DNA from: Harmonia axyridis
Taxonomy: Eukaryota; Arthropoda; Insecta; Coleoptera; Coccinellidae
Direction of reading: 5' to 3'
NCBI RefSeq assembly: GCF_914767665.1
Contig: NC_059505.1
Coordinates: forward strand, 30,191,506-30,255,505
Length of the DNA: 64,000 nucleotides
Below the pieces are notes generated by a model that saw only the letters and a list, made by a program, of their open reading frames with translations, made no database searches and was not told where the DNA came from. Below are positions 11,225-21,648 of this stretch, piece after piece; within the stretch, counting starts at the first letter, position 1; each line of letters begins with the position of its first letter. The position numbers and the translations under genes were made by a program.

Positions 11225-14090
11225 TCGACTGGAGCATCTTATTTTTAATTGAATAAATATAAACTTTTCAAGAATGAACCAAAAAGGTGATTCATCACAC
11301 TATGGTGACAGGCTCAAAACAATCAGTTTTTTATATCAGTTACTGAATAATTTTATATACGGTATATTGAGGCTGCAGCCTCAAAGATCTTTCCGTACCG
11401 TACCAATCTGCGCTAGAGATTTTACTGAGACGCTTTCTTCTCATCAAATGATACAGTAACTGACCTAAACAACAGATTATTTTGAGCTGCGCTAGTGAGT
11501 TTACTGAGACGCTTTCTTGTTATATCGGAAATTATTCAGCAAAGGATAAAAACAACTGATTTTTTTTTGATCCAGTCGCCAGTTTGTCGATGAACAAACC
11601 ATTATTTTTTATTCTATTTTTGTTCATCATTTATAACCTAGCATCATTCATTGCTTGGAACGGCAAAATCAATAAAAAACGTTTATTGGGGATTGCTACT
11701 CAAAAATAACTAAAAAATTCGAATTTCATTGTCACAACCATTTTGGTAGTAGTTCCTGAACCTCACGATTCAAAGAAATATAATTTATTCAAAGTTAGTG
11801 TAAAATCGGTACTTTATGAATATTATGTACTGTTATTTCCTAATATACCTATCCTATCCTACTCAAAACATCGACGGCCACGCCGGAAAAAACTTGTTCT
11901 ACCCTCAATAGATTGAAACGTATCTAAGGAGTAAAATGGTGAATGAAAGATTGACTGAGCTCGTTCTGTTGAATATTCATTTCAATTTCAAATTCTTAAG
12001 GTAAACTGAATATTTGAAATTAATTCATTTGTTTCATTTCAAGTTTTAATTCGATCTTTGGTTCATTTTCTGAATTATAGAATGAATTCATTATATTACC
12101 AACAACTTACAGCCAACGCCTCTTTTCGTCTAATTCGTTCGATATCCAGCCCAACTCAACCATTACCCCAAAACGAAAATTCTTTTAGCAATCCTCAGCG
12201 AATCAGGCACAGAATACGGCTATAAAAATAATAATAATTTACTGTTTGATGTCTTCAACTTTTTTCACGTCATCTGTAGATTCTGAATATTATAATGCCT
12301 ACAAGTACCTACTTCATTTAACTGAGACGCTTTCTTGGTATAATGTAAAATTCACAGCAATAAAGGTAAACAAAGATTTTGTTTGAACTAGTCGCCACAT
12401 TGTGATGTCTCGCGTTCGCAATCCATTAGTTATGTCATGTTATGAAATAGTTCGGATTCAGAGTGAAGGGTTAACCGAGATTTCGTATTCCTTGAAATCA
12501 CTTGACAATACTGAAGAATGACATATGGTAGTACTTTTGAAGGGAGCATAAATAAGGTTCATGTGAAATTTAATAAAAACTTATATAGGCCAGCAATTTT
12601 CTATATGAGATTATGGTATCGCATCATTGGTTAAAATAGAAAGAAATTCCAAATCTTGATTCACACGCACGCAATACGCAATATACTTTGAAGAAGGAGT
12701 CTGAAATAAACAAAGAGGTGTTTCTGCTCGGAATAATAACGAACGGCGCTTGAAAAATTGCTAATGGGATTCGAGCCGATTGGAAAGATGAAAACTCCGA
12801 ACTTAAACGTCATCGAGTCGTTGAAAAGACATTCTCCTTTTAAGATAATATCATTATAAAATTGAATTTTGTAGTCTGTAGATCTTATGCTCATGATATA
12901 AATTTTCCACAGTTTTCAAACTAAATTCAAATGGATTATTTTCAATTGAAAACATATGTATTACATAACAGTAACCTGCCCAAGACACCCAGACTCTCAA
13001 TTACTTATTTTGACAGATGACTACTAGAACATCTTATTTTGAATTGAATAAATATAAGTTTTCCAACAATGTATTGAAAAGGTCGATCATCACAATATGA
13101 CGACTAGATCAAAACACTCAGTTGTTTATATTCATTGCTTATATATAATTTTCCATAAACGGTATATTAGGGCTGCAGTTTATGATATTCAATATCTATA
13201 GAGATGCTTCAGTACTTCAAATGAAATCTTATTTCGCTAAAAGCTGAAACACTTTCTTGGTATCCAAATTACACAGCGATGAAGGTAAACAAAGGTTTGT
13301 TTTGATCATTATATTGTGATGTCCATTATTTATGTCATATGATGAAAGAATTCAGAATGAATACGTCGCTTCAGAGTGAAGGGTCAGCCGAGATTTTGTA
13401 TGCCTTGAGTTACTCGACAACACTGAAGTTTGACATAAGGTAGTACTTTTGAAGGGACCATAAATAAGATTATTGTATGGACTTTAAGCATGAGAAAGTC
13501 TATTAGTTAAGTCATATAATAGTTCAGAATGACCGCGTTGATTCAGAGTGAAGGGTTAACAGAAATTTTTTACGCCTCGAGTTACTTGACAACACTGAAG
13601 TATGACATATGGTAGTACTTTCGTAAGGACCATAAATAAGATCATTGTAGGAACTATAAGCATGAGAAAGCCAACAATAATTCTATACGAGATTATGGAA
13701 TCTCATAATTGGCAAAAATAGAACGGAATTTCAAACCATGATTCACTCGCACGCAATACGTATTATACGTTGAAGAACATTTATTCATACAAAAGATGAT
13801 TCATCTCAGAGACTTGGCCCGAAATAACCAATTTCTGCTCAGAATGAAAACAGACTACCTTAAAATTTGCTAATGGGGTTTGACAACAATTGAAAAGACG
13901 AAAACTCAGATAGACATTATCCTTGCAATATAAAACCATTATTTATGTTATGCTCATGATATATTTTCCACAGTTCTCAAAGTAAATTCAAATGGGTCAT
14001 TTTCAATTGGAAAAATATGTATTATTTAACTATAACCTGCCCAAGACACCCAGACTCCCATGCAATTGCCTATTTTGACAGATGACCGTT
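11225..14090. repeat. Diverged tandem duplication (two units)
   Basis: Unit A (about 11225-13022) and unit B (about 13023-14090) start alike, with CATCTTATTTT.AATTGAATAAATATAA, and end alike, with CCTGCCCAAGACACCCAGACT and TTTTGACAGATGAC. Shared internal blocks include the TTGAGGCTGCAG/TTAGGGCTGCAG block, ACGCTTTCTTGGTAT and ACTTGACAACACTGAAG. Unit A carries an extra segment, with the ACTGAGACGCTTTCTT block repeated near 11420, 11505 and 12320. Unit B carries a short internal duplication of its CAGAGTGAAGGGT block (about 13375 and 13545). No protein homology is visible. Confidence 0.6.
13330..13690. repeat. Internal about 165-bp direct repeat in unit B
   Basis: The block running from CAGAGTGAAGGGT through ACAACACTGAAG, GGTAGTACTTT and CCATAAATAAGAT occurs twice in a row here, once at about 12460-12560 in unit A, and in part at 52.43-52.51 kb. 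The last copy shows that the sequence is dispersed and not purely local. Confidence 0.6.
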
Positions 14091-14727
14091 TAAGAAATTC
14101 GAATAGCAGAAATACTTCGCTGATTAGTCCCTAGAGCACCCCTCTTTTTCCATAGAAAATTATCTTTATTATACTCCCCTCCAAGTCTGACAGAAAGAAT
14201 GAGGAAGAAACACGCCTACTCTCTTGATGTTTCCAGGAGTTGAAATAGTTGGCTGATTAACTAGCAAGCGCCATGCGCTTTATCTCCTTTGAGAAAAAAT
14301 GTTTCTCCCTAGTGCGACAAGTCCCAGCTGATGAGCAGCAAAGGAAAGCTTTTACTTCAAATTGCAACACATCTCTTCAACAGGAAGCTAATGGGGTACA
14401 ATGTCTCCGTCTGACGTGAAGTCATTAAAAAGGCCCTAATGACTTCTAAGGTGACATAGGGGGGGGCTAACTAAAGGTTAAGTCTCCAGACGCTGTTGCA
14501 GAAGAATGGGGTGTACAGGGTGGTGCAGAATAAAGGTATTTCAAAGCAAATGCGCCCATCACGATAATAAACTATTGAATAATGTAGAAAATAACAAACA
14601 TAGAGTAACATCAAAGGCCAACATCTAACGATTCCAATATCTTTCTCGTTTTTTCTGGGAGCTTTCCTTTCTTCAAGTTTGCGGCACACTTCCTTTCATT
14701 TAATTATCAGTAGTAACATCCTCAGTA
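14091..14727. other. Unassigned non-coding stretch
   Basis: No gene or element boundary recognised. A G-run sits near 14460. Confidence 0.4.
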
Positions 14728-15879
14728 CAGTGCATCCCATTTTGGGTGAGACAGCCAGGTTTTCCGCTTGTTATTTAAGATAGAGCCTTGCGCTTTTCAC
14801 GTTTCTGTCCTACTTTTTTGTGAAACTCAAGTAGGTCTAATCAGATTTTGCATAACTGTTTCCGTTCAAAAGATACAGGGTGATTTTGGAAATTAATACT
14901 TTTCGGACCCCTCCTTTATCTCCGAAATTATTAGAAATAATGCTGAGCTGAAAACTAAGTCTGAATCAGAATTCTGCGTAGAATCCAGTGGCGTACTCAA
15001 TTTTTTTTTCGGGGTATGGTTTTGAAGATTCAACACAAACCTATATTTTTTTTAATGGAACACCCTACATATCATTACTTCGTTGAATTCGTTATTTTTT
15101 CCCTTCAAAATGATATATGATACTATGTAGGGAGGATGTTCAGAAATGTTAAAAAAACACTAAAACGTCAAATAATGATGATTTTTTGTAAATGGGCCAT
15201 AAATTTTCTATGTTTCAATAAGAGGATTATTACTTTCGATTTTTAAAAGTAGTAGGTCATTGATGACACAAACATCCTTGTTGTTATTATGGCTACTATG
15301 CATTTGGGAGCATTGTTTTATCAAGTAGGCATCGGAGGAAAAAACAAATCTGATCTAGCTGTCATCGCTATAAATTATTGTTATCATTATTGATTCTTCT
15401 TTTCTATGGGAAATCCATTGCCCATTAACAAAAAATCATCATTATTTGATGTTTTAGTGTTTTTTTAACATTTCTGAACATCCTACCTACATAGTGTCAT
15501 ATATAATTTTGAAGGGAAAAAAATAACGAATTCAACGAATTAATGATACACATGGTGTTTCATTAAAAAAGAAATAAGTTTGTGTTGAATCTTCAAAACC
15601 ATACCCCGAAAAAAAATATTGAGTACGCCACTGGATTCTGATTCAGACGTAGTTTTTACCTCAGCATTATTTTTAATAACTTCGGAGATAAAGAAGGGGT
15701 CCGAAAAGTATCAATTTCCAAAATCACTCTGTATTTTTTGAACGGAAACAGTTATGCACAATCTGATTAGAACAACTTGAGTTTCACGAAAAAGCAGGAC
15801 AGGAACGTGAAAACCGCAAGGCTCTATCTTAAATAACAAGCGAGAAACCTGGCTGTCTCACCCAAAATGGGATGCACTG
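14728..15879. mobile_element. Long fold-back element FB1
   Basis: Arms of roughly 480 bp are inverted copies of each other, beginning CAGTGCATCCCATTTTGGG and ending with its complement, flanked by TA. The spacer is about 200 bp. A second pair of termini lies inside: TACAGGGTGATTTTGGA at 14875 and its complement near 15720. That inner pair matches the standard ends of other fold-backs in this window, so FB1 looks like a CAGGGTG element extended outward or nested. Each arm also holds ATCCAGTGGCGTACTCA. There is no coding capacity. Confidence 0.85.
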
Positions 15880-16469
15880 TACATTGATAAGAAATAAGAT
15901 AATTTTATGACAATCGAAAGCTTTTTCCTTGGTTACCCAGAGCTTGACAAATTTGTCATAAAATTATGAGGCATTTGTCAATAGCCGAGAGATATTCGGC
16001 GGAAAATTTTTTGACGAAACAATTTATGACGTTTTAAAAATGTCTCTGAACATTAAATTTGTTGCTGTTCTTTACTATAGTAGATCTATTGCCATTGCAT
16101 CGTGGGCATCTCCGGCTGACTTATATACTATAATTTTGAACGGGTTGATCATAATGTTATAGTCAGTATAGTACTTTTTTGCATTAGTTGGAACAAAACG
16201 TTCGACGTTGCTTCTTTATATTCGATCCGGTTTTTTTTCTCATATTGACCGCTCAATCTTTAAGTATCATGGTAAATTTTTCTAAACTCATATGTTCATT
16301 CAATTCTTATTGTCGGTTGCAGCAAAAATCCATAAATATTCCCCATATATATTTGTGACTGTACGTCGTATTTATGGGAATTTCCTTCTGATTAGAGCGT
16401 TTATACTATGTTATACTTTGAACATACGCATTACCAAAACGTGACTTTTTGAAATTAATTTGAAATTAA
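15880..16469. other. Unassigned non-coding stretch
   Basis: No recognisable gene or repeat terminus. Confidence 0.4.
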
Positions 16470-16890
16470 GTTGTCAAACTCAATCGTGTTGTCATAGTGA
16501 TTGATAATTGCACTGAATGTAATATTGACATGATTGGGTGAAATTGTTTCATTTGACACAAAATGACAAAATTCGATTGTTTGTTAGAACTCTCTGAAAA
16601 TTTTCTCCTAAAATATAAATATAAAAAATTGACATATTTGTGTCTATTTCTCCACAATAATATATCTTTATAATATATTTGGTTCATTTCAATCTTGGAA
16701 TTCAATTTAAATAATGAAAATGACAAAATTATAATCAACTAAAAGAAAATTTCAAAATAACTAAAGGTTGATTATAAATTTTTTCAATTTTAGAATTGGA
16801 ATTAAATTCGAAGACAAAAAGAAATCGAATATATCATAAAGAAATATTATTGTGGAGGAATAGACTCAAGATGTCAATTTTTTATAATTA
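16470..16890. repeat. Diverged relative of the 585-bp tandem repeat, folded back
   Basis: The part at about 16610-16770 aligns with the 48.5-49.8 kb repeat over blocks such as TTTGTGTCTA, CCACAATAATATATCT, TCTTGGAAT and ATGACAAA. The following 16785-16890 is the inverted copy of the same segment, giving a hairpin of about 100-bp arms. The hammerhead part of the repeat is absent. Confidence 0.5.
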
Positions 16891-18503
16891 TATTGCATAT
16901 CCTTCATCATGTAGACTCACTGAACCTTTATAATTCCTCCTAAAACACAATTGTGACCATTGTGGCTATTGTGATCATTTGAATGACTCTGATCTGAAAA
17001 ATTTCAGGAAATGAGTGAAGAAAGTTTAGGGACAAATTTTTTGGAACCTGACTCAATACATATATATATTATCGATAATTTATTAATTTCAATTGTCATC
17101 GTAACTTTGATCAAATCTTTCGTTGCAATCTTGAATCTCTTTTGATAAAACCCAGCCAATAAATAAATTTTTCTCAAATATCGGCAATTTTGGGCATCTG
17201 TGTAACAGTAACCAGTTAACAAGTCCTACATCCTTGGAAAATTCCGTGAGTGATTCAGAAAGCTGAATCGAGCTGAAATTTCAATAATGTCATGTTTGAA
17301 ACTCTAATAACGTCTCCAATGAGGCAGAAACTTCAAGAGGTGCCTTCAAATGAAGCTTGATATAATAGGGGACTTCTCTTGAAAGCTTTTCATTTGCTGG
17401 GTAATGAGTTTACTCCATATTTTATGTACACAGGACCAATTCAGAAAATAAGGAAGAACTCTGTAAATTGCATCGTATAAATTCGGAGTCCCTTCAAATT
17501 TAATAAATCATTTCGAGCCTTACACGGCACAATATTCCGGCGATCAAGTCTTCATCACGTGTTTCCCAAATGGAATGGCAAAGGATCCAGGGCCTTGTTG
17601 ATGCGACTGAGATGTGACCTCCGCCTTCTCCTGCCAAAAAACAATTTTAAAACGTCAGGATCAGAGCAGAGGCCCTAATAATAATCAAATTATGCAAATT
17701 GTGCAAGACTTCTGGTCTTTTATTAGATCCCAACGCTCTGAATTATTTATTAATGACTGTAACTTTTGAATAATCGTGAATTTGCGAGAGAAATTCGTGC
17801 GATATTGTTCCGAACTTTGTAAGGTGGTTCGATGAATACGCACAACTTTTCAGTTATCGTAATTTATTCGGCAATTTCGAGTTCGCAAAATGGCCCGTTC
17901 GCGAAAACAACTCGAATAGTAAGTCGATGCAAAGTAGGCTTGGATATATTCGACGTCAGCTGAGGTAATATTGGTTGCTTTTATTGGCTGAGGGTGAAAT
18001 TAATTGTTATTTGCCATTGCATTGAGTTTCTCGATTATAGTTTAAGGTTACAGTTGAGAGGGAACCTGAGGATATCGATACCAAAGTGTTTCATGGATTG
18101 CTTCGGTAGGGGAATGATACGTTTCATTGGCAATCAAATAATAATTTGCTCAGTTGCAGATTCTAACTTTTTGAAGTTTAACAAGGTTATTTGCCCATCG
18201 ATAGAACTGGGGTGAAATTTCAAACCCATAAGGAGTTTGATGAGGTTATTACAAAATATAGAAATTTCTGACACAAAGATAGATATAGTAGATCATATTA
18301 AGTAACGAATGATATTATGTTAGACCTTCACGATAAATGCACTACTTCTTATGACATGATCAATTTTTTCTTGAGGAATCTCAACTTGCAGCCCTACTTA
18401 TACCTGCGGAGATTTCATTCCATTCGAAATACTAGAGTATGCAGGGATGAGAAGTCCAAAATGTGGAAGTCGAGATGCTGAATTTTGTATAAAGAGTTAT
18501 GTA
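16891..18503. other. Unassigned non-coding stretch
   Basis: Several short frames exist, but none has a motif, compositional signal or splice sites that would support a gene. Confidence 0.4.
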
Positions 18504-20042
18504 CAGGGTGGGCAAGTTTCGATGTTTTAGCACTACAACTTTTGAACCGGAGGGGATGGACAAAATCTGATACCCCATTCTCGATCTCTTTTTCTGAAAA
18601 ACTAACAAGGGTAGCATTCATTTTTGGCCACATTCTTTTGTTTTCGAATTATAAGCGAAAATTGGAAAAATGGTGATATCGAAAAACATTTATATCTCCG
18701 CTAATACTGATGATAGAGCTCTGCAATTAAAACATTATACAGGCACTTTTTTACGAAGAATCCAGTGGCGTGCTCATCTTTTCAAAAGGGTTTTTAATTA
18801 CGAAGCTATGACCCAAAGTTTTTTCAAATGGGGACAACTAAATTTCTGTGCCATTTTTCAAAAGCTAATTTTTTGTGATTTCAAAAATATATAACATGGT
18901 ATGGTTTGCATTGGAATAAATAGCAGAAAATGGTCGAAAACCTTCTTTTATCTAAGAGTCTCAATATTTCTATGGTTTCAACTGTTGTTGAGCACAGAAA
19001 ATTTGAGCTTTCTATAATAAGAGCAGTGTCCTTCCATCAATCTGATTATTTCTATGCTTTCAACTAATTTCTACAAAATTCGAATCTTGATATATTTTAT
19101 AAATTTTTCATCTATAAATTGATTTGGAAATAACGAAAAGATCTACAAGATCGAATGTTTTAATCGAAAGAGTAATGAGATGGATGTATCAGAAGATTAT
19201 TTTCATAGGTCTCCAGAATGAATACGCACAAGTAATAATCCTTTTTAAATAGCATATGAAACAACGCATATATGATTGAACTCAACAATTTAATTACGAA
19301 GGGAACAAACAAGAAATAATAATAATGCCCACAATTGAACAATGCTCAGTCGATACATCTTCTCGATATTTAGCACCGAATGTCATAGATGAATACTTGA
19401 AACTATGTTAAAGCAACCTAGGATATTTTCGAAATATTTTTATAAAATATATCTAGATTCGAATTTTGTAGAAATTAGTAAAAAGCATAGAAATAATCAG
19501 ATTGATGGAAGGATACCGCTCTCATTATAGAAAGCTCAAATTTTCTGTGCTCATCAACAGTTGAAACCATAGAAATATTGAGACTCTTAGGTAAAAAATG
19601 GTTTTCGACCATTTTCTGCTATACATCCCAATACAAACCATACGATGTTATATATTTTTGAAATCAGGAAAAAATAAGCTTTCGAAAAATGGCATTGAAA
19701 TCTAGTGTTCCCATTTAAAAAAACATAACTTTGGGTCATAGCTTCGTAATTAAAGACCCTTCTGAAAAGACAAGCAAGCCACTGGATTCTACGTAAAATG
19801 TGCCTCTATAATGTTTTAATTGCAGAGCTCTATCATCAGTAGTAGCGGAGATATAAATGTTTTTCGATATCGCCATTTTTCCAATTTTCGCTTATAACTC
19901 GAGAACAAAAGAAGGTGGCCAAAAATGAATACTACCCTTGTTAGTTTCTCAGAAAAAAAGACCGAGAATGGGGTATCAGATTTTGTCTATCTCCTCTGGT
20001 TTAAAAGTTGTAGTGCTAAAACATCGAAATTTACCCACCCTG
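18504..20042. mobile_element. Long fold-back element FB2
   Basis: Inverted arms of about 585 bp start CAGGGTGGGCAAGTTTCGATG in variant form on both sides and are flanked by TA; about 360 bp lie between them. Both arms contain the ATCCAGTGGCGT-type motif (one arm has lost part of it) and the block CTCCGCTAATACTGATGATA. Frames in the arms are mirror images. With FB1 and FB3 it forms one group of TA-flanked, long-TIR, non-coding elements. Confidence 0.85.
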
Positions 20043-20754
20043 TACACCAGCCTTTTCTGCGATTCATAATCTAACCTTAGTGTGAATATTTTTCGATCAG
20101 TGTTGAGAAATAGAATTGCCAAATCGCCACGATCAAAGTTTTATGAAACACACCATAAGTGACATAAATGTGAATACGCTCAATTACTTGTCAACTTTTG
20201 AAAGGTTTCGAACAGAACATTTCCGAGGTAATTATGTATGATTTTTATTTCAATCCTACTTGGAATCATTTCAGATATATGTAACTCAAATAACAAAGTT
20301 GCATTTTCCGACTTAAATATGACAAACACGAACGGCTGCATCACTATTCGATAAATCACGCTCTTGTTTTTGATGTCAGCAATACAGAAGTAAGAAGGCA
20401 ATTTGATTAGATTTGAGTTCGAGCTTCACTAAAAGCAAATGGAATATTTAATCAACCAAATATCAATCTAGCTGTAAACATGTCCAGTTAATGAACATTT
20501 CAATGATTTGAGTCCTTTCATGTTATTTACTTAGGGGTAGACCACTTTGAGGAAAGGAAACATCGGCTAACCAACTCACAAACTCAAAATTGTTGGCACA
20601 CAATTAATCAATTATATAAGGACATTGACCATAATCAGTATCCTATGAATATTTGATTATAGTTTTTTTCCTGATTATAACAATATTTATTCAGTTCATT
20701 ACATACTGATATTTATTGAAGGAAATATAAATTATGATATAATATTCTTTTTGT
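20043..20754. other. Unassigned non-coding stretch
   Basis: No feature recognised. Confidence 0.4.
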
Positions 20755-20905
20755 ACGATCACCCTTTTCATCTATCCTCTTCTTGCAGTGTGCTTTAATG
20801 TCTGTATGGTTTCAAGTCCAGCCAGCTGTCGAATTTTCCGAAGCCAGGGCATGTTTTCCTTTGATGGTTTCCTGAGGACAAATAACACATCATATTTCCC
20901 TATAT
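20755..20905 (-). pseudogene. LINE ORF2 C-terminal fragment
   Basis: The reverse strand reads KENMPWLRKIRQLAGLETIQ and then TLKHTARR. This resembles the WLRNIR.W.G stretch near the end of endonuclease-RT LINE proteins, the same region kept at about 10080 in the other LINE relic. It is short and stops follow, so it is a small leftover lying just upstream of the RTE-like element. Confidence 0.4.
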
Positions 20906-20983
20906 GAAAGTATTTTTCAATTGGAGCAATTTCAAGAGTATATTTCAACAAACTTTTGCCTTTGTAACACTACTTTACAGCAA

Positions 20984-21574
20984 ATGTCAAAGATTCACAT
21001 AATTAAAGCTACCTTCATACAGATAGATAGATATCAGTTTATTCAACATAATAAATTGTATGAAAAGAGAGAACTAGAAAGTAGAATAAGGAATTTGGAG
21101 GATAAAGTAGACCGAGAAGAAGGACAGAAAAGGAAGAATAATATAGTTGTGAAGAAATTAAAAACAAGTGATGGAAATGAAAGGGAAAAGATCGAAAAAT
21201 TCATCAATGAGGAGCTGAAGATAAAGGTAAACATAGCTAAGGCATACAAAAGAAATCGAGGAAAGGAAAATGAAATGATAGTTGCTGAAGTTGAAAGCTG
21301 GGAACAGAAACAGAATATAATGAGAAAGAAACAAATGTTAAAGGGAAAAGATATCTTTATTGATAACGATCTGACAGCGAAGGAGAGGAAGATACAAAAT
21401 CAGATTGTGGAAATAAGCAAGGAGGAGAAGAAAAGAGGGAAGAATGTGAGGGTTGGATACAGAAAATTGTTCATAGAAGAGAAGGTTTTTGTATGGGATG
21501 AAAGAGAACAAGGTGTAAAGGAACAAGAAGTTCTGAAGAAATCTGACCTGGGTCAGAGTTCAAAAAACCAATAG
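20984..21574 (+). CDS. RTE-like retrotransposon ORF1 protein
   Basis: A 196-residue lysine/glutamate-rich protein, counted from the first ATG; the frame is open further upstream but only from non-ATG codons. Residues from about 31 on (ELESRIRNLEDKVDREE) form a heptad-like coiled coil. KRKNNIVVKKLK follows, a pattern usual at the start of the RNA-binding fold in LINE ORF1 proteins. Such proteins bind element RNA in a ribonucleoprotein with ORF2. It ends 75 bp before the ORF2 ATG and lies in a different frame. The coding strand is strongly purine-rich, like ORF2. The 5' end of the element is not obvious, so 5' truncation is possible. Confidence 0.7.
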   Translation: MSKIHIIKATFIQIDRYQFIQHNKLYEKRELESRIRNLEDKVDREEGQKRKNNIVVKKLKTSDGNEREKIEKFINEELKIKVNIAKAYKRNRGKENEMIVAEVESWEQKQNIMRKKQMLKGKDIFIDNDLTAKERKIQNQIVEISKEEKKRGKNVRVGYRKLFIEEKVFVWDEREQGVKEQEVLKKSDLGQSSKNQ

Positions 21575-21648
21575 GGATAGATAAAGGACGGCTGATTATT
21601 AAGTTGGAGACAAAGCGAGGAAAGGAATATGAGTATAGGAAAACACAA

